From the NCBI GenBank assembly GCA_964503475.1, contig CAZCZU010000007.1, forward strand, positions 1 through 64,000: 64,000 bases of DNA. Reading direction: 5' to 3'. Position numbers and translations under genes: made by a program. Source of the DNA: CAZCZU01 sp964503475 (GTDB lineage Bacteria; Pseudomonadota; Zetaproteobacteria; Mariprofundales; Mariprofundaceae). Of this stretch, positions 7,444 through 16,414 are shown piece after piece. A model generated the notes under the pieces. That model saw nothing but the letters and a program-made list of their open reading frames with translations, made no database searches and was not told the origin of the DNA. The first letter of the stretch is position 1, and each line of letters begins with the position of its first letter.

Positions 7444-7635
7444 AGGGCCTGTTATAGACTCATTTCGATGGCGCCGATACGGCCATTTTTTCGGCCCTGC
7501 AAGGCTGCGCACCAAACCGGGCCACTCGGCGTTACTCAGGATTCATTTGGAGGCAGCAAATTTCATCCCTCGCGCCTTGATTGGCCCGGTTTGGGGCAAC
7601 AGCGGCAACACCGAAATGAGTCTATAACAGGCCCT
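7444..7635. mobile_element. MITE-like element, 192 bp, with perfect 24-bp terminal inverted repeats
   Basis: The left end (7444-7467, starting AGGGCCTGTTATAGACTC) and right end (7612-7635) are exact reverse complements over 24 bases. Inside there is a second perfect 13-bp inverted pair (7512-7524 with 7582-7594), so the element can fold into a long cruciform. It has no transposase gene, and no clear target duplication is visible. It looks like a non-autonomous derivative mobilised by an unrelated full-length insertion sequence. Confidence 0.8.
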
Positions 7636-7742
7636 AAAACATGCATGTAGAATACGCGTTGTAAAAAGCATGGTTTTATATCGTGTTGGGAAGGAGTACA
7701 ATCTCAAGTTTCCTGTGGGGTAATTGTGTGAGAGATCGTCGT

Positions 7743-8405
7743 ATGTTCCGGGTTTCGGGTTTTCTGGCTATGGTCCTGACAAGCATGGCAATGCCTTATG
7801 GCACTTCAGCCAGTGGCCTCGATGAGGGTACCCATCACCTTTCCAATGTCGATATCCACTACATCGAGGCGTTGCCGAACAGCAGCGAAGGCGATGAGCT
7901 GCAGGATCGCATGCGCCGGGTCTACAAACAGCTGGATGAGGCCGGGGCATAGCAGAGCATGGCCGAAAGGAAGCAGGCCGATAACCTGGCACTCGAGAAC
8001 GGCTTCCTCGATATGCCGCATCCGCTCTACGATGCCCTGATCCGACAACTGGCCCGCCATCAGGTGAACGCCTACCCGACCTTCTATTCATCCGTGCGCA
8101 GCACCGAACAGACGGAGAAGTTGCGCAAGCAACTGGCCGGCAAGTACCGCACCCATTCTGCGGATGCAGACTATGTGCTGTCGTTGCTTCCTTATCAGGC
8201 AACGCTGAAGGATGCGCGGCACTCCGTCGTCTGGATCGGGGTCTTGCTGCACAACCGCCGCACCAACAACAGCAGCCTCCATTACCTGAAGGTCCCTTTC
8301 GACAGCGATCGTCATCATGGATTCGATCGGGGCGATGGCGAGCGCATCGCCTCCAGCCTGGTGGCCTGGATGGCCGAGCAGGGGCTGATCAGCAAGAAAC
8401 AGTAG
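7743..8405 (+). pseudogene. exported protein of unknown function, interrupted by an in-frame TAG
   Basis: Two open stretches in one frame are separated by one TAG at 7950-7952; without it they give one protein of about 220 residues. The N-terminus is a signal peptide (FLAMVLTSMAMPYGTSASG). The part before the stop ends KQLDEAGA and the part after begins QSMAERKQADNL, continuing one amphipathic helical pattern with no loss of character. CAG to TAG is a single C-to-T change. The downstream part has a plausible compact domain (DADYVLSLLPYQATLKDARH). The protein family is not recognised. Amber suppression or a sequencing error are alternatives to a dead gene. Confidence 0.7.
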
Positions 8406-8500
8406 CGGTTGCCGGCATCCGGGTAGATCCATGGTGATCCCCATCCGATCCCTGGATGCCTTCTTTCCATGCCGAATGTGCGAGGGATAACGGAGGAAAT

Positions 8501-9082
8501 ATGACGTTGCCGACCTCATTCAATCTGGAGTTACCTTCACGTCTCGTCGGCCTGGCTATGCACTGGCGCCAGCCGTTTGTCACACCGGAGCAGCGTATGC
8601 AGTTCATGCTTGCACTCGCTCGTTGCAACCTTGCCGAAGGGGGAGGGCCGTTTGCCGCTGCTATTTTCGAGCACGCCTCACGGCAGCTGGTCGCCATCGG
8701 GGCCAACCGGGTGGTTGCCGGGCATGCCTCCATCGCTCATGCCGAGATGATGGCCATCGCCCTGGCCCAGCAGGCCCTGATGCACTACGACCTGGGTACA
8801 GATCCGGAACACGAATACGAGCTGGTTACCAGCTGTGAACCGTGTGCCATGTGTTTCGGGGCGTTGTCCTGGTCCGGTATCCGCCATCTGGTCTGTGGTG
8901 CATATGCTGCCGATGCACGTGCTATCGGCTTCGATGAGGGGCCTCGTCACCCCGATTGGATCACGGAACTGGAGTCGCGTGGTATCAGCGTGCAGCGCGG
9001 TGTGTTGCATGACGAGGCGGTCGCGGTGCTCAACGAGTACGGCGTAGCTGGCGGGGAGATTTACAACGGTCGCCAGGGATAG
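8501..9082 (+). CDS. guanine-deaminase-like nucleobase deaminase
   Basis: Encodes 193 residues from the ATG at 8501 behind a GGAGG site. It belongs to the cytidine/guanine deaminase superfamily: H80-A-E82 and the zinc cysteines C115 and C118 in SCEPCAMC. The surroundings (GGGPFAAAIFE before, WSGIRHLVCGAY after) and the extended C-terminus match the bacterial guanine deaminase (GuaD) type rather than TadA, which would be shorter and more basic. It would convert guanine to xanthine. A purine permease of the AzgA type lies 0.7 kb downstream, which supports a role in purine salvage. Confidence 0.75.
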   Translation: MTLPTSFNLELPSRLVGLAMHWRQPFVTPEQRMQFMLALARCNLAEGGGPFAAAIFEHASRQLVAIGANRVVAGHASIAHAEMMAIALAQQALMHYDLGTDPEHEYELVTSCEPCAMCFGALSWSGIRHLVCGAYAADARAIGFDEGPRHPDWITELESRGISVQRGVLHDEAVAVLNEYGVAGGEIYNGRQG

Positions 9083-9156
9083 AGCCGTGGCATGGTCAAG
9101 TCGCTTCGCTGCGACTATGTTTGATAGTGAAACGGTGACGCAGGAAGGAGGTTGAT

Positions 9157-9681
9157 GTGCAGGCATATCTTCGGCGTATGGCGCAGTACAACCGGTGGGC
9201 CAATGATCGTCTGTTTGAGGCTGCTCTCAAACTGCCCGCGACCGCCATCAACGAGAATCGCGCCGCCCCGTATGGCTCCATTCTCGGCACCCTGAATCAT
9301 ATCTACATCGCCGATGTGTTGTGGCTGATCCGTTTCGGTTCCAACCCTGCCTGCCACGCCCTGGCCCCGATCGGCGATATCCCCAAGCCGACGTCACTTG
9401 CCGAAGTGCTTTATGACGCCCTGGGCGAACTGCGGGAGGGTCGCGCCGATCTGGATGCGCTGATTATCGACTTCAGCCATACCTGGACCGATGAGATGCT
9501 CGAGGTGCCGATCCGCTACCATGCCCTGAGTCGTGAGAAGCAGGAGCACCCGCTTTGCGAGTTGTTGCAGAATCTTTTCAATCACCAGACCCACCATCGT
9601 GGTGAGGTGGTGACGCTGCTGTTCCAGGCCGGCATCGATCCCGGCCCGCTCGATGTCGTGGCTATGGTCGGAGAGGAGTAA
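9157..9681 (+). CDS. DinB-family four-helix metalloprotein
   Basis: Encodes 174 residues from GTG at 9157, behind a strong GGAAGGAGG site. It has the DinB hallmarks: YNRWANDRLF at the N-terminus, a histidine in LNHIYIADVLW (H48) and the C-terminal NHQTHHRGEV (about residues 142-150) that completes a three-histidine metal site. DinB proteins are damage-induced or thiol-dependent transferases in several bacteria; this one has no extra clue to its substrate. It sits between the deaminase and permease genes. Confidence 0.85.
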   Translation: MQAYLRRMAQYNRWANDRLFEAALKLPATAINENRAAPYGSILGTLNHIYIADVLWLIRFGSNPACHALAPIGDIPKPTSLAEVLYDALGELREGRADLDALIIDFSHTWTDEMLEVPIRYHALSREKQEHPLCELLQNLFNHQTHHRGEVVTLLFQAGIDPGPLDVVAMVGEE

Positions 9682-9766
9682 AGCGACCTTCGTTCTCTTT
9701 TTCGGATGGCAGGCTATTCGCATACTTCCGGAAAGGTTATGCTCGCCACCGGTTAGGGAGGGGAAG

Positions 9767-11311
9767 ATGAGCGGGCAAACGCAGTTTCAGTTCAGCTGGT
9801 GGCAGCGGGGTGACCTGGACGGTTTCTTCGGCCTTTTTGTCGATAACCTGATCCAGCTGATCCTGATCGTCGTGCTCTGCTCGCATCTGCTCGGCATGCC
9901 GGATGGGCTGCTCTATGGCCATATCCTGCCCGGCGTGGCGGTGAGCCTGCTGGTCGGCAATTTCTTCTATGCCTGGCAGGCGCGCCGCCTGGCCCTGCAG
10001 ACGGGGCATCCGGCCACAGCACTTCCCTACGGTATCAATACCGTATCGCTCTTCGCCTATGTGCTTTTCGTCATGTTGCCGGTCGTGAAGGCAACAGGCG
10101 ACCCGGAACTTGCCTGGCAGATGGGGCTGGTGGCCTGTCTCGGTTCCGGACTGATCGAGCTGGGCGGGGCCTGGATTGCGGCGCGTATCAAGCGCATTAC
10201 CCCGCGTGCCGCCCTGCTGGCTACACTGGCCGGCATCGCCATCACCTTTATCTCGATGGATTTCGCTTTCCGTATTTTTGCCGATCCGCTGGTCGGTTTT
10301 GCGCCATTGGCGCTGATCTTCATGCGCTATATCGGGCGCATGCGCATGCCGTTCAACCTGCCGGCCGGCTTTGTGGCCGTGCTGGTCGGCACCCTGCTCG
10401 CCTGGGGGCTGGGACGCATGGATCTATCCGCCCTGCAGGCGGCGGCTACGCTTTCTCTTCATCCGCCGTTGCCAGCCGTGGGTGAACTGTTCGCTGCTTT
10501 TGCCTCTCCGCAGCTGGCCGGCACGCTGGCCATCATTATCCCGATGGGGCTGTTCAATCTGATCGGTTCATTGCAGAACCTCGAATCGGCCGAGGCTGCG
10601 GGTGATACCTATCCGGTGAAATCATCGCTGGCAGCCAACGGTGCCGGCACCATTGCGGCCGCCTGTTTCGGCAGTTGTTTCCCGACCACCATCTACATCG
10701 GCCATCCGGCCTGGAAGGGGATGGGGGCAGCAGCCGGCTATTCGGTCGCCAACGGAACCGTCGTGTCGCTGCTCTGCTTCTTCGGGCTGGTCGGTTTTGC
10801 CGCCGCCCTGATTCCGATCGAGGCGGGCGCGGCGATCCTGCTCTGGATCGGCATCATGATTGCGGCTCAGGCCTTTCGCGATACGCCGCATCACCATGCC
10901 CCGGCGGTGGTGGTCGGCCTGATACCGGCCATTGCCGCGTGGGGGCTCTTGATGCTGGAGAGCGGCCTGCGCGCCGCGGGCAGCAGCGTGGGTGGCGTGG
11001 GGCTGGCAGCCCTTGCGGCCCAATTGCCTATCCATGGCATGATCGCCCTGAATCAGGGCTTCATCTTCACTTCGATGATTCTGGCGGCGATGACCGCGGC
11101 TCTGCTCGATGGCGAGCGGCGTATCGCAGCCGGCTGGGCGCTGGCGGCCGCCCTTGTTGCCGCCAGCGGTATTACCCACGGTTATACCATCCAGGGGCCG
11201 GCGATCGTCAATGCCTACGGGCCGGCCACCACCTGGCCGTTTGTCGCCGGCTATCTGCTGATCGCCGGTCTGTGCATCGCGGCAGCGCTTGCCGGAAGGA
11301 GAAGGGTGTAG
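9767..11311 (+). CDS. AzgA/NCS2-type purine permease
   Basis: Encodes 514 residues from ATG 9767 with an AGGGAGGGGAAG site just upstream. It has about twelve to fourteen membrane helices. The GHPATALPYGINTVS segment near residue 80 and the late SLQNLESAEAAGD and CFPTTIYIGH motifs fit the AzgA branch of the nucleobase-cation symporter-2 family, whose members import adenine, guanine or hypoxanthine. The unusual part is the C-terminal half, which is more diverged. Together with the guanine-deaminase-like gene it suggests purine base uptake and breakdown. Sulfate- or xanthine-type transporters are less likely. Confidence 0.75.
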   Translation: MSGQTQFQFSWWQRGDLDGFFGLFVDNLIQLILIVVLCSHLLGMPDGLLYGHILPGVAVSLLVGNFFYAWQARRLALQTGHPATALPYGINTVSLFAYVLFVMLPVVKATGDPELAWQMGLVACLGSGLIELGGAWIAARIKRITPRAALLATLAGIAITFISMDFAFRIFADPLVGFAPLALIFMRYIGRMRMPFNLPAGFVAVLVGTLLAWGLGRMDLSALQAAATLSLHPPLPAVGELFAAFASPQLAGTLAIIIPMGLFNLIGSLQNLESAEAAGDTYPVKSSLAANGAGTIAAACFGSCFPTTIYIGHPAWKGMGAAAGYSVANGTVVSLLCFFGLVGFAAALIPIEAGAAILLWIGIMIAAQAFRDTPHHHAPAVVVGLIPAIAAWGLLMLESGLRAAGSSVGGVGLAALAAQLPIHGMIALNQGFIFTSMILAAMTAALLDGERRIAAGWALAAALVAASGITHGYTIQGPAIVNAYGPATTWPFVAGYLLIAGLCIAAALAGRRRV

Positions 11312-11350
11312 CAATTTTGGGCTGTGAGCCCATCGATAAGGAGAAAGGAT

Positions 11351-11695
11351 ATGATGAGAGGAATCATGATGCTGCTGGCGCTGGCTGTGGCAGGAGGAGC
11401 CATGTCGGGCTGTGCGGTCCGTTACCACGAGCATGAGGATCGCGGTTACCACCGCAGCTATGACCATGATGAGAATTACGGCCAGGAGCGTCGTCGCGAA
11501 GTGCACGAGCGCAATATGGAGAAGCGCGAGCAGAAGTGGGAGCACCATGAGCAGCGCCGGGATGAGCGACAGTATCGCAAGGATCAGCGACGTGACATGA
11601 AGTGGGGCGAATCCAGGCCGCGGAATACGAAGGAGAAGCGTCGGGATGACGACGATCGCAAGCGCATGGAGTACCGGAATCGCGACCGCGACTGA
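11351..11695 (+). CDS. small highly charged lipoprotein, function unknown
   Basis: Encodes 114 residues from ATG 11351 behind GGAGAAAGG. A short signal sequence ends in the lipobox GAMSGC. The mature part is almost entirely hydrophilic, full of Arg, His, Glu and Asp (HEHEDRGYHRSYDHDEN, then many ERR, DQRR, DDDR runs), and is probably disordered or a single helix. Histidine clusters could bind metal. The gene lies alone between the permease and the phosphoesterase genes. No family is recognised. Confidence 0.7.
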   Translation: MMRGIMMLLALAVAGGAMSGCAVRYHEHEDRGYHRSYDHDENYGQERRREVHERNMEKREQKWEHHEQRRDERQYRKDQRRDMKWGESRPRNTKEKRRDDDDRKRMEYRNRDRD

Positions 11696-11709
11696 GAGGG
11701 GCCAGGCCG

Positions 11710-12603
11710 TTGCCGGAGGAGTACCCTTTCCGCATTGCCCACCTTTCCGATCTGCACCTGACGGCCACGACGGGCGGTCGACGGTCAATGCCATCGCTGT
11801 TCGGTGCCCTGAAGGGGATGAACGATGCCTTTGTCCGCCTGGTCGACTCGGAGCCGGTGCAGGCGGCCGACCTGCTGCTGGTGACTGGCGACATTACCGA
11901 TCGCGGTGACCTGAAGGCCTGGGCCTTTTTCTGGCAGACGCTCGAACAGGCCGGTCTGAAAGGGCGGGTGCGGGTGGTGCCCGGCAACCACGATGTTTGC
12001 TGCCTGGGAGCGCGTCTCCCCGGGCGCGGGTATGAAAAAGCGGATATGGCCCGCCTGATGACGGGGCTGGAGATGGGCGGACAGGCGACAAAGTTTCCGT
12101 GGGTCGAGAGCCCCGATCCGCGGCTGGCACTGTTCGGACTTAACTCCAACAACCTCGGAAACTTCAGCGGCCTGACCAATGCCATGGGCGAAATCGGCTA
12201 TTACCAGCTCAAGTCTTTCGCCTCGCATCTGCACAGGTACCGCGACGTGCCGGTCAAGCTGGTCATGATGCACCACAGCCCCAACATTCCGGAAAAAGAG
12301 ACGGCCATCAAACGCGGTCAGCGTCCTGTCGGCATGGCCGAGCGTCTGGCCCACCAGCTGCCGCAGTCGCAGCGCCAGGCCCTGAACCTGCTCTGCATCA
12401 GCCATAAGGTGCGCCTGCTGCTGCACGGTCACCTGCATGTGCACGAGGATCGTCGCATCACCGGTGTGCGCTATGTCGGTGCCGTCGCCTCCACTGAGCC
12501 GCATCTGGGCCCTGGTGGCCCTTATCTGCAGTTTCCCCTGTACACCATCTCCGCCGGCAGCCACCGGGTGTCGGTTCGCCACGCGCTGGTTCCCCTGAAA
12601 TAG
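11710..12603 (+). CDS. calcineurin-like metallophosphoesterase
   Basis: Encodes 297 residues, starting at TTG 11710 just after a GAGGGG site. All five metallophosphoesterase motifs are present in order: HLSDLHL, VTGDITDRGD, PGNHD, MHHSP and HGHLHV. They form a two-metal active site. The order and spacing resemble the CpdA-type cyclic-nucleotide phosphodiesterases, but the substrate cannot be fixed. No signal peptide is visible, so it acts in the cytoplasm. It starts 14 bases after the charged lipoprotein gene and may be co-transcribed with it. Confidence 0.88.
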   Translation: MPEEYPFRIAHLSDLHLTATTGGRRSMPSLFGALKGMNDAFVRLVDSEPVQAADLLLVTGDITDRGDLKAWAFFWQTLEQAGLKGRVRVVPGNHDVCCLGARLPGRGYEKADMARLMTGLEMGGQATKFPWVESPDPRLALFGLNSNNLGNFSGLTNAMGEIGYYQLKSFASHLHRYRDVPVKLVMMHHSPNIPEKETAIKRGQRPVGMAERLAHQLPQSQRQALNLLCISHKVRLLLHGHLHVHEDRRITGVRYVGAVASTEPHLGPGGPYLQFPLYTISAGSHRVSVRHALVPLK

Positions 12604-12689
12604 GCAGTAAATGGCAGGTCTGTCGGGTTCTTGCAGGCCTGTCCCCGGGTTATGGTAACGGCGGAGCAAACGTGAACGGGGGAAGAACC

Positions 12690-13616
12690 ATGACCACCTA
12701 CGATCTCAACTGCCGGCTGCTGTGCGCTTCGGCCGCAGCCTATCTGATCCAGCCGGATTCGAAATCCGGCCAGTACGATCCTTCGAAAGGGGCGGATGCA
12801 GGGGCTAAGGCCCAGTATGACGCGGTCGGATATAGCGCGGAGCCGTGGATTGTCTCCGATGAGATCGATGCCGTGCTGGTCGGTAAAACCGTATCGGAGT
12901 TGATCGTTGCCTTTCGCGGCACGCTGCCGCCAGCCTGGAACCTCCCTTCGGTGCTCGACTGGCTGAATGACATCATTCTGGCCGAGCCGGCCACGAACGC
13001 GAACCTGCCGGGCAAGGTGCACTCCGGTTTCCTGCGGACCACGCTGACATTGATGGATCAGACCGTCGCGGCGATCAAAAGCCTGGACCCGAGCGGTTCA
13101 CTACCGATCTATATCACCGGCCACAGCAAGGGCGGCGGCGTGGCACCGATTGCCGCGCTTTACCTGCAACGGGTGCACCACATTAAGGCGGCCAATGTTG
13201 TCACCTTCGCAGGGCCCAAGCCGGGCGATGAGGCGTTTGCCAGCGCTTACAATGCCGAATTTCCACAGGATCTGCGCTACGAGAACTATCTCGATCTTGT
13301 GCCGCTGATGGCGCCCAGCGATACCTTCATCAACCTGATGGCCGAAGTCATCGACAGGATCAGCCCGGAGCTGGCGGCCCTGCTGGAGAAAGCGGCCAAA
13401 TGGGATTATGTCGATATCGGCACGCTTCGTTATATCGAAAAAAGCGGTCATGTCATTGGCGACAGGCTTTTTCTGATTGAGGAGCGGGTGGGCGAAATTC
13501 TGGAAAAACTGGTCACGGGTAATCTGGCCGCAATCGGCGATGCCCATCACGCTGCCTGCCACTTTGGCTACATGAACGGCACCTGTGCCGGCGGTGTCTG
13601 TCCGCCCAAGGCGTAG
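12690..13616 (+). CDS. class 3 lipase-like alpha/beta hydrolase
   Basis: Encodes 308 residues from ATG 12690, with GGGGGAAG upstream. It has the class 3 (fungal-type) lipase layout: the oxyanion region ELIVAFRGTLPP with the following VLDWLNDI, the nucleophile elbow ITGHSKGGG (G-x-S-x-G), the strand FAGPKPGD, and the catalytic Asp/His region in YENYLDLVP and the later SGHVIGDRL. No signal peptide is seen, unlike secreted family members. A short cysteine-containing tail (HAACHFGYMNGTCAGG) ends it. It opens a run of plus-strand genes for unusual large proteins. Confidence 0.85.
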   Translation: MTTYDLNCRLLCASAAAYLIQPDSKSGQYDPSKGADAGAKAQYDAVGYSAEPWIVSDEIDAVLVGKTVSELIVAFRGTLPPAWNLPSVLDWLNDIILAEPATNANLPGKVHSGFLRTTLTLMDQTVAAIKSLDPSGSLPIYITGHSKGGGVAPIAALYLQRVHHIKAANVVTFAGPKPGDEAFASAYNAEFPQDLRYENYLDLVPLMAPSDTFINLMAEVIDRISPELAALLEKAAKWDYVDIGTLRYIEKSGHVIGDRLFLIEERVGEILEKLVTGNLAAIGDAHHAACHFGYMNGTCAGGVCPPKA

Positions 13617-13956
13617 CTTTACTCCTGTCGCGACGACAGGACAAAGATTTTCCTGCGGCGATGGCCGCTTTTGTCCGGTTCTACTCATCATGGCGGCGTA
13701 CTATGGTTGTTGCGTCAAAGGAAGGAGAAAGGGGAGAGGGTCGGTAGCCCGGGTGGCTATATTCCGTCGGAAGGATTATAGCGTCTTTTGTCACCTGCAT
13801 GGCTGTTCTTGCCTCGGTCCGGATGCGGTCCGAAGTGTTCGGTGTCGTGGCTGTTCATGTTGTCCTGTACCGCGCCACGGTCTCTCCCGTCATTCTGCAT
13901 ATTACAAAGCTGCACCGGAAGTGTCGGCCTCGGGCAGCATCGCAAGGGGAGCAGGG
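13617..13956. other. 340-base gap without a convincing gene
   Basis: A perfect 8-bp hairpin (TCCTGTCG/CGACAGGA at 13623-13641) follows the lipase stop but lacks a T tract. The frame of the next gene stays open through the gap, but its translation is cysteine- and arginine-rich and unlike the protein, so I treat it as non-coding. It probably holds the promoter of the next gene. Confidence 0.5.
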
Positions 13957-16323
13957 ATGTTTGAAGATCAGGGAGTCATCGAGGCGGCAACCACCGGCCC
14001 GGCCATTACGAGTATCAATCCGAAAAGCGGACCGACTTCAGGCGGTACGACGGTGACGATTAGCGGCAGCGGCTTTTCGAAAGCGATGACCGTTCTGTTC
14101 GGGACGACCGGAGCCACGCCGAAGGTGAGTAATGATGGCAAGACCATCACAGTCACTTCGCCGTCCGCAAGTGAGGGTGGTGTTGTCGATATCCGCGTCA
14201 ATGTGCCGACCGGCAAGAGTCCGGTCGTTGCTGCGGATCAGTTCACCTATGTCGCACCGCACATCACCGGTGTCAGTCCCGGCAACGGTCCGCAACGTGG
14301 CGGCACCGAAGTCACGATCAGCGGCCAGGAACTGAGCGCGACAACCAAGGTGCAGTTCGGCGGCGTGCCGGTCACGCCGAAAAGCGTTTCCGAAACCCAA
14401 CTGGTCGTCGAATCGCCCATGGGCCAGGTCGCCGGCACTGTCGATATCCGGGCCGAACTGCCGTCGGGCCTGACGCCGGTCGTCGCGGCGGATAAATTCG
14501 CCTACATTGCCCCGTCCGTTACCGGCCTGGATCCGGATTCCGCGCCGATCACCGGCGGTACGGTGGTCCATATCTACGGCCATGGCCTCACCGGCGCGAC
14601 AGCGGTGCTGTTCGGCAGTGTGGGGGCGACCCCCATCCAGGTCACCGACAGCTGTATCACCGTCAAGGCACCCGCCGAGGCCAAGGCCGGCAAGGTCAAT
14701 GTTGCGGTGAGCCTGCCATCCGGCGAGGTCAAGGCCGCTTCCGAATTCAAATATTATACCCCGGCTCCGGTGAATGCCCTGTTCGTGATCGACAATCAGA
14801 CCGGTGTGCCCGACGAGCATGTCTATGTGAAGTTCCTCGGTGCCGAGATCAACAAGCAGACCCTGGCTCAGACCTACGGCGATGATCAGGCGCTCAAGAC
14901 CGGTGGCCAGACCGCCAGCTGCTCCTACAGCCTGAAAGAGATGACGGCGAGTGTGGCAGGGGCTGCCGGCCTGCCGAAGCCGGTGCCGCAGTTCCGCATC
15001 AACGACTATGCCGGCGGGCGCATCTATTTCAGTCTCGGGGCTGAACTGGCGGCGGAAAATATCCCGGCGGCCCAGAATCCGGACGATAAGGATTTCAACA
15101 CGGTCTACGGTTTTGTCGAACCTTCGATCTTCCCCTCTGTCGCGGAGGGCAACACCAATATCGACGCATCCTATGTCGATTTCATCGCTATTCCGGTCGA
15201 TGTGTCGATCCGCAAGCGGGCCGACGGCAGCCTTGCCAAGCCGCCGGCCAACAATCCGCTGACGACGCCGTCGGGGGATACGGTGTTCCTGGCCCTGACC
15301 GGCGACAGCAATATTCCGAAAGACACCGTGGTGTCGGCGAATACGAGCGTGCCGCAGGGCAGTGCCCAGCCGACGCTGAGCATCGGCGGCACCGCCCGCA
15401 TTCTGTCGCCATCGACCTATGAGTCGTCGCTGATCAGCGGTGCGACGGCCTATCACGACTGGACGAGCACAGGCGGCCTGATCGATACGTTGCAGCAAGA
15501 CGCAACCAGCCTGCTGGTGGCGAGTTATACCACGGGCGACGCCTCCCACGGGGTGCCGGCACAGACCCTGTTCGGCTTCAGCGGCAGCAAGAAATCGGCG
15601 ATCGGAGCCGACTGGAGCAAGAAGCAGGGCTATTCATTGACGGCCACCTGCCTGAAAGATCTCAATAAGGATGGCGCCAACCCGCGCATCGCCCCGCTGC
15701 AGGGGAAGGCGGGTGTGTGCATTTCGGGCAAGGGCGATACGGTCGGCAATTTCGATATCTACATCACCAACAGCGATCTGGATGACCCCTCCGGCATTTA
15801 CGGGGCCAATCCCCCTTATACCGTCGACTGGCTCGATGCGCCGGGGCAGGCAACCGCCTACGTGATGGCGGGTATCCAGAACGATCTTGGCGGCCGTGTG
15901 GTCGGCGATCTGCTGGCCGGCTTCAATTTCGGCTGGGCCGGGTGTGCAACCACCGTCAAGGACCAGGCCACGGCCACCGACACCACCGCCAACCTGAGCG
16001 GCACCGTGTTCGATACCACAAGCGGCTCGCTGGCCGGCAAGGCAATCGGCGAGCTGAGCACCGGCGAGTTCTTCTATCTGCTCTCGCTGCAGCCGACGAC
16101 AGCCGATATTGCCAAGTGGTTCGGGTCGGCGATCCAGCAGGGGAATCCGGAGTGGTACAACAACTACGCCAGCGATTTCCAGGCCCTGACCAACTGCTAC
16201 AACATGGCCTTCACCGATCGCCTGCAGGGGCAGAGCGATCCGGACATGTTCTTCTCACCCAGCGAAGAGACCTATGTGCAGGTCACCCTGTTGCCGGGGG
16301 CCTATACGGTGACGAGTTCATAA
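13957..16323 (+). CDS. three IPT/TIG domains plus GH64-like beta-glucanase/thaumatin-like domain
   Basis: Encodes 788 residues from ATG 13957 (AAGGGGAGCAGGG upstream). Residues 15-100, 101-187 and 188-270 are three IPT/TIG immunoglobulin-like domains, each with a GPTSGGTTVTISGSGF-type motif. From about 270 on it reads FVIDNQTGVPDEHVYVKFLG, then GGRIYFSLG, then FVEPSIFPSV and DFIAIPVDVSI, the order expected of GH64 beta-1,3-glucanases and related thaumatin-like folds. Whether the catalytic acids survive I cannot tell. No signal peptide is present although both domain types are normally extracellular. It probably binds or cleaves a glucan, or serves as a structural adhesin. Confidence 0.75.
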   Translation: MFEDQGVIEAATTGPAITSINPKSGPTSGGTTVTISGSGFSKAMTVLFGTTGATPKVSNDGKTITVTSPSASEGGVVDIRVNVPTGKSPVVAADQFTYVAPHITGVSPGNGPQRGGTEVTISGQELSATTKVQFGGVPVTPKSVSETQLVVESPMGQVAGTVDIRAELPSGLTPVVAADKFAYIAPSVTGLDPDSAPITGGTVVHIYGHGLTGATAVLFGSVGATPIQVTDSCITVKAPAEAKAGKVNVAVSLPSGEVKAASEFKYYTPAPVNALFVIDNQTGVPDEHVYVKFLGAEINKQTLAQTYGDDQALKTGGQTASCSYSLKEMTASVAGAAGLPKPVPQFRINDYAGGRIYFSLGAELAAENIPAAQNPDDKDFNTVYGFVEPSIFPSVAEGNTNIDASYVDFIAIPVDVSIRKRADGSLAKPPANNPLTTPSGDTVFLALTGDSNIPKDTVVSANTSVPQGSAQPTLSIGGTARILSPSTYESSLISGATAYHDWTSTGGLIDTLQQDATSLLVASYTTGDASHGVPAQTLFGFSGSKKSAIGADWSKKQGYSLTATCLKDLNKDGANPRIAPLQGKAGVCISGKGDTVGNFDIYITNSDLDDPSGIYGANPPYTVDWLDAPGQATAYVMAGIQNDLGGRVVGDLLAGFNFGWAGCATTVKDQATATDTTANLSGTVFDTTSGSLAGKAIGELSTGEFFYLLSLQPTTADIAKWFGSAIQQGNPEWYNNYASDFQALTNCYNMAFTDRLQGQSDPDMFFSPSEETYVQVTLLPGAYTVTSS

Positions 16324-16414
16324 GCCATTCGCCGGGCAGGGCAGGGGCCGGCATGGCTCCTCTCCTGCCCGTGCGCAGGGTGCTGCCGGGTCATCCGGCT
16401 TCGGGGAGGGAGTC

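Noticed and set aside
7950..7952. TAG as a pyrrolysine codon
   Set aside because: No pyrrolysine genes are visible and the residue next to it shows no methyltransferase context; a nonsense change is simpler.
13585..13956. Upstream in-frame extension of the IPT/GH64-like gene
   Set aside because: Its translation is rich in Cys and Arg, overlaps the lipase end, and gives no signal peptide; the ATG at 13957 has a good ribosome binding site.
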